Of a DNA stretch of 39,903 nucleotides, positions 16,852 to 25,098 are shown in pieces. The stretch comes from CAZPZZ01 sp964591245 (GTDB taxonomy: Bacteria > Acidobacteriota > Vicinamibacteria > Vicinamibacterales > UBA8438). Numbering within the stretch: the stretch's first letter is position 1; each line of letters begins with the position of its first letter. Under the pieces are notes generated by a model, which worked only from the letters and a program-made list of their open reading frames with translations, did not search any database and was not told the DNA's origin. The DNA lies in contig CAZPZZ010000025.1 in NCBI GenBank assembly GCA_964591245.1, positions 1-39,903 of the forward strand, given 5' to 3'. The translations under genes and the position numbers were made by a program.

Positions 16852-17682
16852 ATGGGTAATACGGTAAAGACAGTACTGCTCCTCGGCCTGTTGAGCGGCT
16901 TGCTGCTCGTGGCCGGCGAGTTGCTTGGCGGGCGCGGGGGGCTGGTCATCGCCTTTGGTATCGCGGTCGCGATGAACTTCGGCTCGTATTGGTTCTCTGA
17001 CAAGATTGTGCTCCGCATGTATCGTGCGCAGCAGGTCGGTGAGGGACATGCGCTTTACGAGATGACGGCTCGGCTCGCCCGTCGGGCAGGTTTGCCGGTC
17101 CCGAAGGTCTATATCATTCCGGACGAGTCACCGAACGCGTTCGCCACCGGTCGTAATCCCCAACATGCAGCCGTGGCCGCAACACAAGGGCTTATGCGCT
17201 TACTTGAAGAGCATGAGCTGGAAGGTGTCATCGCCCATGAGCTCGCGCACGTCAAGCATCGTGACATTCTGATCAGCTCCGTGGCCGCAACCGCGGCAGC
17301 GACCATCATGATGCTGGCGAATATGGCGCGGTGGGCGGCGATATTCGGTGGTGGGCGCGACGACCGTGAAGGCGCGAACCCCTTGGCTCTGATCGGCATG
17401 GCTATCATCACGCCGCTGGCGGCTATGCTCATTCAGTCGGCCATATCCCGTTCGCGAGAATTTGCTGCTGATCGGGGTGCGGCCGAGATCGTAGGGAGCC
17501 CTTACGGTCTCGTCGAGGCCCTACGAAAAATCGATACCGGTGCCAAGCGCGTGCCGCTCGATGCGAACCCCGCCACCGCCCACATGTTCATCATCAAGCC
17601 GTTTACGCGCGGCGCGTTGACCTCGCTGTTCAGCACGCATCCGCTGACGGAACAGCGGATCGCGCGCTTGCTTCAGAATTAG
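16852..17682 (+). CDS. htpX: HtpX-type membrane zinc metalloprotease (M48)
   Basis: A 276-residue integral-membrane protease for quality control of inner-membrane proteins. Two N-terminal hydrophobic segments (about 7-24 and 30-47) precede the active site HELAHVKH (129-136, zinc ligands His129 and His133, catalytic Glu130). The third ligand is Glu203 in SREFAADRGA. Two more hydrophobic stretches (140-165, 177-196) lie between these. The C-terminal STHPLTEQRIARL is typical of the family. I use ATG 16852; the frame is open from 16630 inside the M20 gene but those residues are not HtpX-like. It follows the M20 gene by seven bases. Stress induction is usual in E. coli, but no heat-shock promoter is evident here. 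Confidence 0.95.
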   Translation: MGNTVKTVLLLGLLSGLLLVAGELLGGRGGLVIAFGIAVAMNFGSYWFSDKIVLRMYRAQQVGEGHALYEMTARLARRAGLPVPKVYIIPDESPNAFATGRNPQHAAVAATQGLMRLLEEHELEGVIAHELAHVKHRDILISSVAATAAATIMMLANMARWAAIFGGGRDDREGANPLALIGMAIITPLAAMLIQSAISRSREFAADRGAAEIVGSPYGLVEALRKIDTGAKRVPLDANPATAHMFIIKPFTRGALTSLFSTHPLTEQRIARLLQN

Positions 17683-17767
17683 TTCGTGGGCGGTCGGCCC
17701 GCCTCGTGCCCGGTCGATCCCATCACGTGTCCTAGCGGAACCGTGCTTTGGTGGGAGGCGGAACCGT

Positions 17768-18146
17768 TCAGCGCACGGCACGTTCTAGCCACTGTTCCGT
17801 GATGAAATCAGTGACCTTGCCCGCAATTATCCTGGACATCGGCGCCGTATAGTGAAATGCGTCGATGTACAGGTTGTCTGTGGCGCCGTCTTGCATGTCG
17901 GCCAGCCAAAGATAGTTCTCGTCTCGGGTAAGCCTCTCTCGAAAATGTCCTTCATGATCGGACACCCGTCCTGTGAACCGACGTGGCACCCCAGCCGGTT
18001 CGGATAGAAGAGACGGCTTTCCTGTGGGTAGCGATACGTGGGGATGGGCTGCCAGACGAATAGCGTGGGGGCGGGTACGTCTACCGCGTCTTGAAGATCA
18101 CGTACGAGTCCATCGAGGCTTGAGTGCAACCTGAAATAAGGGATGC
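17768..18146 (-). pseudogene. Truncated, frameshifted SGNH/GDSL hydrolase remnant
   Basis: Reading downstream of the reductase stop on the minus strand, one frame gives APRYLSIPYFRLHSSLDGLV, then TLFVWQPIPTYRYPQ, LFYPNRLGC and PIMKDIFERGL. After a one-base shift near 17930 a second frame gives DENYLWLADMQDG and LYIDAFHYTAPMSRIIAG. Together these look like the C-terminal half of an SGNH-hydrolase-like protein, with the block V Asp and His in DAFH. The N-terminal half with the catalytic serine is absent, and the frame simply begins at the end of the upstream reductase gene, suggesting a deletion. Such hydrolases often sit in polysaccharide loci as O-acetyl esterases or transferases. A single base error could explain the shift but not the missing N-terminus. 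Confidence 0.55.
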
Positions 18147-19124
18147 TCAGGTAACGTGGGCGCGCCAGTACTCAAGAAGATCTGACAATGTCTGTGTCAA
18201 TGAGATGGTTGGTGTCCAGTTCACCGTGCGTGAGATTAACGCGCGGTTGCCGAGGAGGAGAGGGTTGTCAGCGGGCCGTGTTCGAGCCGGGTCCTGGCGT
18301 ACTGAGATGGTGGCGTTACTCGCGGCAAGAAGTCCGTCGAGTACGTCTTTGATCTGGTGTGCTGTGCCGCTGCAGACGTTGTACGGCTGACCTGGTCGAC
18401 CTTCCGCCATCAGCAGGGTGTAGGCCTGGACGGTGTCTCGCACGTCGGTAAGGTCTCGGCGAGGCTCCAGGTTGCCGACGGACAACACTGAGTCTCTGAG
18501 ACCAGCTTCGATTTCCGCGATTTGCTTGGCGAAACCAGACGCGGCAAAGGATGGGTCCTGCGCGGGGCCGATGTGTGTGAAGGAGCGGGTCAAAATGACC
18601 TGAAGACCATCCTGACGAATTGCCGCAAGGCCTAGTAGCTCTTGAGCCAGTTTGCTCAAGCCATAGGGGCTCACCGGGCCAAGTGGTGACGTCTCGTCGC
18701 TGGCGGCGGTGTTGGGGCGATAGACGAGTGCCGAGCCGGGAATGAGGAGGCGCGCCGAAGGCGCATCCTCTCGAAGCGCAGAGAGGAGATGTTCCGTGCC
18801 CAGGACATTGGTGCGCAGCGTCCTGTAGTTGTTAGACCATGATTGGCCCACACCAGCAGCCCCCCCACAGTGATAGACCTGGGTAGGTCGACAGTCCCGG
18901 ATCGCGTGCCGTACTGTGACCTCATCGAGGAGGTCGACCTCATGCCAGTGTGCCCGATTCGGTAGAGCTTCGCGCGGAGGTGTGCTGCTTGCGGAGGTGC
19001 GCTCTGTAGATGCCGGACGCCGCCACGCGATCAGTGTGGCGGCTTTCGCCGTGTGATCGAGGAGGGTAAGCAGATGGCTTCCAACGAATCCGGCGGCTCC
19101 GGTGATGAGTATGGTTTCGGCCAC
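18147..19124 (-). CDS. NDP-4-keto-6-deoxyhexose reductase (Rmd/Fcf1-like SDR)
   Basis: An extended short-chain dehydrogenase of about 325 residues. The NAD(P) motif TGAAGFVGSH is at the N-terminus and the YGLSK catalytic Tyr/Lys pair follows the SALVYRPN segment. The later motifs LTDVRDTVQAY, PYNVCSG and the end TLSDLLEYW resemble GDP-4-keto-6-deoxymannose reductases (Rmd) and the related dTDP-4-keto-6-deoxyglucose reductases. Because it follows rmlA and rmlB directly, a dTDP substrate seems more likely than GDP. The start is uncertain: GTG 19124 fits the family N-terminus, while GTG 19202 would overlap rmlB by 47 bp; neither has a good ribosome-binding site. Confidence 0.8.
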   Translation of the reverse strand: MAETILITGAAGFVGSHLLTLLDHTAKAATLIAWRRPASTERTSASSTPPREALPNRAHWHEVDLLDEVTVRHAIRDCRPTQVYHCGGAAGVGQSWSNNYRTLRTNVLGTEHLLSALREDAPSARLLIPGSALVYRPNTAASDETSPLGPVSPYGLSKLAQELLGLAAIRQDGLQVILTRSFTHIGPAQDPSFAASGFAKQIAEIEAGLRDSVLSVGNLEPRRDLTDVRDTVQAYTLLMAEGRPGQPYNVCSGTAHQIKDVLDGLLAASNATISVRQDPARTRPADNPLLLGNRALISRTVNWTPTISLTQTLSDLLEYWRAHVT

Positions 19125-19155
19125 GGCGGAAGGCGATCGAATTGGTGGGGGAAGG

Positions 19156-20196
19156 TTACGAGCCAGACTCCCTGGTTCCGTACTGCTTGGCGTAGTACTC
19201 ACGGTAGGCGGGGTCAGCCTCTTTAATTGGCCGCCACCACCACTCGTTGTCTCGATACCACGTCACTGTTGATGCCAATCCCTCGACGAAGGGCTGTTCG
19301 GGATGCCATCCCAGCCTCTGCAGCTTCGTCGTGTCGACGCAGTAGCGTCGATCGTGACCAAGGCGGTCTGCGACTGGCGTGATGAGGGATGGGTCGCGAC
19401 TGAGGAGCTTCAGGATACGGTGTGTCAGGTCGATGTTCTGAATTTCGTTGCCGCCACCGATGTTGTAGACCTCTCCGTCCTGTCCTTGCTCGATGAGTAG
19501 GTCCAGAGCACGGCAGTGATCTTCGACATGGAGCCAGTCACGAATCTGTTGTCCATCGCCGTACAGTGGCAGGCCGATCTGGTCGATTGCGTTGGTGACA
19601 AACAAAGGGATGACCTTTTCGGGAAATTGGCGTGGACCGTAGTTGTTCGAGGCACGGGTGATGATGACCGGCACGTTGTGTGTAGCCCAGTAGCTATAGG
19701 CGAGCCGGTCTGCACCGGCTTTGCTTGCGGCATATGGATTGCGAGGCCGAAGTTCGTCGGTCTCCGTGCTCGATCCCCGTTCGACGCTGCCGTACACCTC
19801 GTCAGTAGAGATCTGAATGAATCGACGAAGCTGCGGCGCCTGACGGGCGGCTTCTAGCAGGACGTAACTCCCGTATACATCTGTGGTAATGAAATTGCCG
19901 GCACTCTGGAGCGAACGGTCGACATGGGTCTCGGCCGCGAAGTGCACCACAATCTCTGACTCGCGCACGAGCGGGGCGGTGCGTTCGGCATCACTGATGT
20001 CGCCTTGTACGAATCGGTGCCTCGGGTGGTCTTTGATGCTCTGGAGGTTTTCGAGTCGCCCCGCGTAGGTCAGTTTGTCGAGCGTCGTGATGTACCAGTC
20101 CGGATGGGTCTCCAGGGCATACAGCACGAAGTTGCTGCCGATGAACCCGGCCCCTCCGGTCACCAGGACCTGGACGAATCGATCGTCCGTTACCAC
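19156..20196 (-). CDS. rmlB: dTDP-glucose 4,6-dehydratase
   Basis: A 346-residue enzyme that oxidises, dehydrates and reduces dTDP-glucose to dTDP-4-keto-6-deoxyglucose, the branch point for rhamnose and other deoxysugars. The NAD motif is TGGAGFIGS (13-21). The active site is Thr131-Asp132-Glu133 in STDEVYG, with Tyr155 and Lys159 in NPYAASKAGAD. Further RmlB motifs are HFAAETHVDRS, NNYGPRQFPEK, GDGQQIRDWLHVEDHC and the DRLGHDRRY loop. The GTG start overlaps the rmlA stop codon by seven bases, so translation is coupled. The symbol rfbB is a synonym. The next gene encodes a reductase, and no 3,5-epimerase (rmlC) is present. Confidence 0.95.
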   Translation of the reverse strand: MVTDDRFVQVLVTGGAGFIGSNFVLYALETHPDWYITTLDKLTYAGRLENLQSIKDHPRHRFVQGDISDAERTAPLVRESEIVVHFAAETHVDRSLQSAGNFITTDVYGSYVLLEAARQAPQLRRFIQISTDEVYGSVERGSSTETDELRPRNPYAASKAGADRLAYSYWATHNVPVIITRASNNYGPRQFPEKVIPLFVTNAIDQIGLPLYGDGQQIRDWLHVEDHCRALDLLIEQGQDGEVYNIGGGNEIQNIDLTHRILKLLSRDPSLITPVADRLGHDRRYCVDTTKLQRLGWHPEQPFVEGLASTVTWYRDNEWWWRPIKEADPAYREYYAKQYGTRESGS

Positions 20197-21257
20197 CGAA
20201 TGCCCACTTCCGAATTGTCACCGAGCATGAATCGATGAGCGGACGGTTTGACGGGCTCCCGAACAATTCGCACATTACAGCCGATGAGACTGTCAATAAC
20301 TCGGTTGGCAAGGTTGCTAAGAATGCTACCTTCCAGAACGATGCTGTGTTCAATTTCAGAGTCTCGGATCGTCACGTTGTTCATGATGGACGTGAACGGA
20401 CCGACATACGAATGTTCCAGTTTGGCCTCTGCGCCGATGATGGCTGGCCCACGCACGACTGAGTCGATGATGTGAGCTCCTGCTTCGACAACGACCTTCC
20501 CATCGACGCGTGATCTGGCATCGACATGTCCGTCGATACGGCGGTCGAGAGTATCGAGAATGAGTCGGTTCGCTTCGAGCATGTCGTCGAGTTTTCCGGT
20601 GTCTTTCCACCAGCCGTCGACGAGATGCGGACGCACGACACAGTCTCGGTCAATCAGGTCCTGGATGGCGTCGGTGATTTCGAGTTCGTTGCGAAAGCTC
20701 GGACGGATGCGTTTAACTGAGGCAAAGACCTCTGGGCTGAACATGTACACACCCACGAGCGCTAAATCGCTCTTCGGTTCTTTCGGTTTCTCAACCAGGC
20801 GCACGACGTGTTCGCCGGAGAGTTCAGCCACCCCAAACATCTGAGGGTCCGGTACCCGTGTCAGCAGGATCTGAGCGGCAGGTTGGGTGCGGATGAACTC
20901 ATCGACAAAGGGGGCGATACCTTTGTTCAGTAGATTGTCGCCAAGATACATGACGAATGGTTCATCTTTCAGGAAGGGTTCGCTGATCAAAACTGCGTGG
21001 GCGAGGCCTCTCGGCGCATCCTGTTCGATGTAGGTGATGGTGGCTCCCCAGCGCGAGCCGTCACCGACCGCGGCGCGTATCTCGGCGTGTGTGTCTCCCA
21101 CCACGATGCCGATGTCATTGACCCCAGCCGCGACAAGCGCTTCGATGCCGTAGAACAACACTGGTTTGTTGGCGACTGGAACGAGTTGTTTTGCCCGCGT
21201 GTAGGTCAATGGCCGCAACCGGCTGCCCTTACCCCCGCTTAATACCAGACCCTTCAT
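20190..21257 (-). CDS. rmlA: Glucose-1-phosphate thymidylyltransferase, long form
   Basis: A 355-residue nucleotidyltransferase that makes dTDP-glucose from glucose-1-phosphate and dTTP. The signature GGKGSRLRPLTYTRAKQLVP (8-27) includes the pyrophosphorylase motif. The later EKPKEPKSDLALVG and DGWWKDTGKLDDM segments also belong to this family. Unlike the 290-residue RmlA of rhamnose operons, it carries a C-terminal left-handed beta-helix (about 245-355) with hexapeptide-like repeats such as VVVEAGAHIIDSVVRGPAII, which marks the long subfamily often found in secondary sugar pathways. The frame is open upstream to 21476, but those residues do not match the family; ATG 21257 (MKGLVLSGG) does. 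It follows lptD by 28 bp. Confidence 0.94.
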   Translation of the reverse strand: MKGLVLSGGKGSRLRPLTYTRAKQLVPVANKPVLFYGIEALVAAGVNDIGIVVGDTHAEIRAAVGDGSRWGATITYIEQDAPRGLAHAVLISEPFLKDEPFVMYLGDNLLNKGIAPFVDEFIRTQPAAQILLTRVPDPQMFGVAELSGEHVVRLVEKPKEPKSDLALVGVYMFSPEVFASVKRIRPSFRNELEITDAIQDLIDRDCVVRPHLVDGWWKDTGKLDDMLEANRLILDTLDRRIDGHVDARSRVDGKVVVEAGAHIIDSVVRGPAIIGAEAKLEHSYVGPFTSIMNNVTIRDSEIEHSIVLEGSILSNLANRVIDSLIGCNVRIVREPVKPSAHRFMLGDNSEVGIRW

Positions 21258-21285
21258 GTTGTATCCGTCGTGTCGGCCACTAGTT

Positions 21286-23583
21286 TTAGTACTGTGCCGC
21301 GCCGGTACCGATACCAAAAGCACCCAACATATTGGAAAACGTACCAAGTCCAGCCAGCGTAAAGGATAGATTGAAACGTCGATCGACGGGGACCGGCGTG
21401 AAGAAGCCGATCCCGGAGAGATTGTATTCTTGATATTCAATGCTGAAGCCGCAGCACTGGGCGTTGTAGTAGGCAAGTACGCGCTGTTGGAGAAAGCGAT
21501 TGAGTGTCAGATCAAAGTTGAAGCTGTAGACGCCACCTAGCGTGTTGTCGCGGGTGCGGACATTCGTGAATGAGTTGAGGTAGTTTGTCAGAAAGCTGGG
21601 ATGGTTGAAGCCAGTCAGTCGCTGGACATACCGGCGTTGGCTCAAACCAGCGTTCTGGCTGAACCAGCCACCCACGTCGATGTTGGCGCTGGTTCCGATG
21701 GTCCGAAATGCCATGTAATCCGTATCGTATTCCGCACGGAAGATACCAGAGAGCTCGCGGGTGAGGGCGGCTCGTACGGAGAGTGACATGGGGGAGAAGT
21801 TGCTCCTGTTGCCGAAGCCAAAACTTGACTGGTATGCGCTGTCCCACTGCGCGGCATTGTCATCGGAGTAGTAGCTCTGTTGGAGCGAGACCGTCAGGAT
21901 TTCCTGTGCGTTCGCAGCTTCGCTGTCTTCCGAGCGTCGGGCAAAAATCCGGTTGGTTAGCCCGTATCTGAATTGCGTGACATTTCCGACAATGGCGTCC
22001 GTATAGTCGAGTTGCACGATCTGGTCGAAGTTGTCGACCGCGGTCGTCCGGCGGACGCTTACCCAGGGTTCAACAACATGCTTCATCCGCTCGGCGTAAT
22101 TTGTTCCGGGGGTATCCCAGACCTTTACGAAGACCGGACCGATGATCTCGGTTTCCATGTCAAGGAGGTTCCGGTTGATGGGCATCGCAACCTGCTCATT
22201 GGTGTTGGGATCGATGCTTTGTGACCATCCTGTATGGCTGAAGCTTGCCGAGGAGTTGATTGTCAAGAATGGTAAGGCCGTGAGGGGAACACGGAAGGTC
22301 GGGTTGATGTTGTACCGCACGAGCCCTTCTTCAACGATTCCGAGCTGATACCAATTTGACGTGCCTATCAGATTTCCGAATTCACTATTCAAGCCAAAAT
22401 ACACAGGGCCGACGAGTTGTTGCTCCGAACGGGCGAAGTTGATTCGAGGGGTTGAACCGTACCGTGCGGAGTTCTTGGGGCCAAGAAAGGTTTCGGTCAT
22501 GTCGACCGAGCCGCTGACGGAATAGGCGCCCCAGGAACCGGAAAGGGCGCCGCCGTAGGCACGGGAGCTATTAGTCGCCTGGAAGATGTTGGTTTGATAC
22601 ATCTGTTGGACGGCGACATCCGAGAAATAATTTACTCGGCCGCGTGCACTGATGGAGTCAGTGAGTGAGTGCCGTATGTCACCTGTGAGGTTGTAGCTGC
22701 GGCGCGCCGGTACAACGAAATCGTTACCGCTGTAGGCGTTGGGGTACGTGTTTTCGCGTTCGTCGAGGAAATAGCTGGTGAAGTTGCCTCGGCCGGCATT
22801 TCCGACATAACGGTATTCGCTGCCGAGTGCCTGTCCGGTCGACGTGAATAGATCGTGAAAAACGGTGGCATCTTGACTGCGGCCGATCGCCCAAAAAAAC
22901 GCGTTGCTGAGTGACGGCCCACGGATGGATGATGCGCCGTAGGTTGGCATGAGAAATCCGGTAGCGCGACCTTCTGTCTGGATCGGGTAATACAGGATTG
23001 GTAGATAAAAGAAAGGGACCCCCTTGACAGAAAGGACCGAATTCCGCATGACGGCATATTCGTCAAGGTTGATGGTCACCGAGCTCGCGGTCATGTGCCA
23101 TCGGGGGGTGGGTTGCACGCATGACGTGAACCCCCCTCGCGTCAGTCGGTAGGTTCGCGGTCCTATTTTCTCTATTACTTCGCCCCAGAATTGCATTTCT
23201 GCTTCCTGGGTGCCAAACATGCTGGGCTCGATGTCTTCTTCAAGAAGGGGGGTTGAGCCCGTTGCGTTGTAGAACACTCCGGTCAGGGCCTCGGTGTCAA
23301 ATTCCACCCGCTCAGCGGCTACCCTCCCGCCTTCGACGGCTGTGAACACGACATTTCCGGTCGCCACCAGACGCGATTCATCGGTGAAGAGGTCAACCTG
23401 GTCTGCGTAGAATTGCCAACCGTCACCATCGATTTCCACAAGTCCGGTGAGCTGCATGTGGTTCGCATCGAGTTGTTCGAGGCGCATTTGACGTGACGTT
23501 TCGATCCCGGGAAGGTTTTGTGCGGACCCATTAGTGGCGGTCAGTATCCAGGTGAACAGGAGGAAAGCAATGATGCGAACCAT
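21286..23583 (-). CDS. lptD: LPS-assembly outer-membrane protein LptD
   Basis: A 765-residue outer-membrane translocon that inserts LPS into the outer leaflet together with LptE. A signal peptide (IIAFLLFTWILTATNGSAQ, cut near residue 21) is followed by an OstA/LptA-like jellyroll (about 35-170; WQFYADQVDLFTDESRLVA and TGNVVFTAVEGGRV). The barrel follows, starting around GGFTSCVQPTPRWHM and VKGVPFFYLPILYYP, characteristic LptD sequences. A Cys-Cys pair in NAQCCGFSIEYQEYNL near the C-terminus and Cys in FTSC match the positions used for the disulfides of E. coli LptD. Its presence shows that the cell builds an LPS-type outer membrane. It lies between folC (70 bp upstream) and rmlA (28 bp downstream). 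Confidence 0.93.
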   Translation of the reverse strand: MVRIIAFLLFTWILTATNGSAQNLPGIETSRQMRLEQLDANHMQLTGLVEIDGDGWQFYADQVDLFTDESRLVATGNVVFTAVEGGRVAAERVEFDTEALTGVFYNATGSTPLLEEDIEPSMFGTQEAEMQFWGEVIEKIGPRTYRLTRGGFTSCVQPTPRWHMTASSVTINLDEYAVMRNSVLSVKGVPFFYLPILYYPIQTEGRATGFLMPTYGASSIRGPSLSNAFFWAIGRSQDATVFHDLFTSTGQALGSEYRYVGNAGRGNFTSYFLDERENTYPNAYSGNDFVVPARRSYNLTGDIRHSLTDSISARGRVNYFSDVAVQQMYQTNIFQATNSSRAYGGALSGSWGAYSVSGSVDMTETFLGPKNSARYGSTPRINFARSEQQLVGPVYFGLNSEFGNLIGTSNWYQLGIVEEGLVRYNINPTFRVPLTALPFLTINSSASFSHTGWSQSIDPNTNEQVAMPINRNLLDMETEIIGPVFVKVWDTPGTNYAERMKHVVEPWVSVRRTTAVDNFDQIVQLDYTDAIVGNVTQFRYGLTNRIFARRSEDSEAANAQEILTVSLQQSYYSDDNAAQWDSAYQSSFGFGNRSNFSPMSLSVRAALTRELSGIFRAEYDTDYMAFRTIGTSANIDVGGWFSQNAGLSQRRYVQRLTGFNHPSFLTNYLNSFTNVRTRDNTLGGVYSFNFDLTLNRFLQQRVLAYYNAQCCGFSIEYQEYNLSGIGFFTPVPVDRRFNLSFTLAGLGTFSNMLGAFGIGTGAAQY

Positions 23584-23652
23584 CTGACGGTGAACCGTGT
23601 ACTTTGGGGTTGAGATGCCAGAATTCGTGAGCCGCTACGGAAGAATATCACG

Positions 23653-25020
23653 TCACCCCGGGATGGCGGTCATCACTTCTCCAACGAGGAAAATCGAGCC
23701 GGTGACGCAGATGAGTGTGGCGTGCCGCCACGCTTCCTCGGTGGCGGCCCACGTATCTTCCGTGACCGAAACGGGGATAGTGCGCGTGAGTTGACGCACG
23801 CGGTTGGCAAGTTCTAGTGGGGGCACTGCACGGTCTGCGCGCGGCGCCGTGCAGATAATTCGGGTCGCGTACGGCAGGAGCGGCGAAACGATGCCGTTCA
23901 GATTTTTGTCACCCATCACGCTGAGCACCAGGGGAAGCCCCTGCGGTGCGGTGGAGCGAAGATGGGCGGCGAGGGCCGTGGCCGCGGCCGGGTTGTGTGC
24001 TGCATCGAGCAGCATGGATCTGCGGTCGCTGAGGCGTACCAGATCGAGTCGGCCGGGCCAGTGAACTTCGGCAAGCCCCGTGCGTATGGCTTCTTCTGGG
24101 ACTGTGATTCCCAGGTGATCGAGTTCTTCGAGCAATCGGACTGCCGCTGCGGCATTTGCGTGTTGGTGGTTGCCGGCGAGAGCTAATGGACAGTTTGGGT
24201 ATGTGCGCCGAGGGGTTGTGATGTGTACGTCCGATGGAGTGTTTGATGACTGAGATCTAACACGCGTGTCTTGTGCCGATTGCACGAGTCTGGCGCCACG
24301 GTCGCGGCAGATTTCTTCGAAAATGGTGATGATCTCTGGACGTGTCTCGCTCGTAATGACCACCATCCCTGGCTTGATGATTCCTGCCTTTTCGACGGCG
24401 ATGGTTTCTATCCGGTTGCCGAGGTATTGTTCGTGGTCGAGCGAGATAGGTGTAATGACTCCAGCAATGGGTGTGACGATATTCGTTGCGTCCAATCGTC
24501 CGCCCAGCCCGACTTCAAGCACAGCTATTGCAACATCTTGGCGATGAAAGTAGTCCAGCGCGAGGGCAGTTGTTGCTTCGAAGAATGTGGGTGGTTGGGG
24601 GAGTTGGCCCGCTGCGAGTAGGTAGTCAATTTTTCGGAATAGCCGTTCCGCTGCTGCAGTAAGGGCGGCCTCAGAGATCGGTTTTCCGTCTACAACGAAA
24701 CGCTCCGTCAGGTTGAGCAGATGGGGTGAGGTGTAGCGTCCCACGCGATATCCTGAGGAGCGAAGGCCCTGATCAACCATCGCGACCACAGACCCTTTTC
24801 CATTGGTGCCCGCAACCAAGATCGATCGGTAGGCTTCTTGGGGGGCGCCGAGTGCAGCGGTCAACGTCCCGATGGTGGATAGTCCGGGCTTTATGCCAAA
24901 GCGCGCTAGACCAAGAAGTTCGCGTAGCGGAGGCGTGAGGTGTGCGGTAAGGCTCATACGTTCGACTGATGGGTGAGGCGACTCGGTTGACTGGCGGTGC
25001 TGGAGTGCCCCCTTGCGCAT
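23653..25020 (-). CDS. folC: Dihydrofolate synthase / folylpolyglutamate synthase
   Basis: A Mur-ligase-family enzyme (up to 455 residues) that adds glutamate to dihydropteroate and then extends the polyglutamate tail of folates. The P-loop is VAGTNGKGSVVAMV (about 69-82). Other motifs are YTSPHLLNLTERF, TFFEATTALALDYF, EVGLGGRLDATN, ITPISLDHEQYLGN, VEKAGIIKPG and the C-terminal-domain segment LLDAAHNPAAATAL. ATG 25020 opens the frame; ATG 24957 (MSLTAHLTPPLREL) fits the family N-terminus equally well and neither has a Shine-Dalgarno. It heads the minus-strand run folC-lptD-rmlA-rmlB. Folate use ties it loosely to glyA nearby. Confidence 0.93.
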   Translation of the reverse strand: MRKGALQHRQSTESPHPSVERMSLTAHLTPPLRELLGLARFGIKPGLSTIGTLTAALGAPQEAYRSILVAGTNGKGSVVAMVDQGLRSSGYRVGRYTSPHLLNLTERFVVDGKPISEAALTAAAERLFRKIDYLLAAGQLPQPPTFFEATTALALDYFHRQDVAIAVLEVGLGGRLDATNIVTPIAGVITPISLDHEQYLGNRIETIAVEKAGIIKPGMVVITSETRPEIITIFEEICRDRGARLVQSAQDTRVRSQSSNTPSDVHITTPRRTYPNCPLALAGNHQHANAAAAVRLLEELDHLGITVPEEAIRTGLAEVHWPGRLDLVRLSDRRSMLLDAAHNPAAATALAAHLRSTAPQGLPLVLSVMGDKNLNGIVSPLLPYATRIICTAPRADRAVPPLELANRVRQLTRTIPVSVTEDTWAATEEAWRHATLICVTGSIFLVGEVMTAIPG

Positions 25021-25098
25021 GATATTATGCGCCGTCTCTATTATTGTGTCTGATACTCGTTTCCCTGGACCCGGGCGTGATGCGGTCCACTGATACCC
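25021..25098. promoter_or_regulatory. Divergent folC / HEAT-cyclophilin promoter region
   Basis: This 78-bp gap must hold promoters for both genes. On the minus strand CATAAT lies three bases before the upstream folC ATG, too close for that start but well placed for the inner ATG at 24957. A six-base inverted repeat TGGACC/GGTCCA spans 25066-25089, and the heptamer CTGATAC occurs twice exactly 40 bases apart (25050 and 25090), the second just before the plus-strand ATG. These are weak signals and no clear ribosome-binding site is seen for the plus-strand gene. Confidence 0.25.

Noticed and set aside
17697..17715. GC-rich hairpin after htpX as a terminator
   Set aside because: The stem is only about five base pairs and no T-run follows.
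24957..25020. Leaderless start for folC at ATG 25020
   Set aside because: The CATAAT lies only three bases before that ATG, too close to drive a message that includes it.
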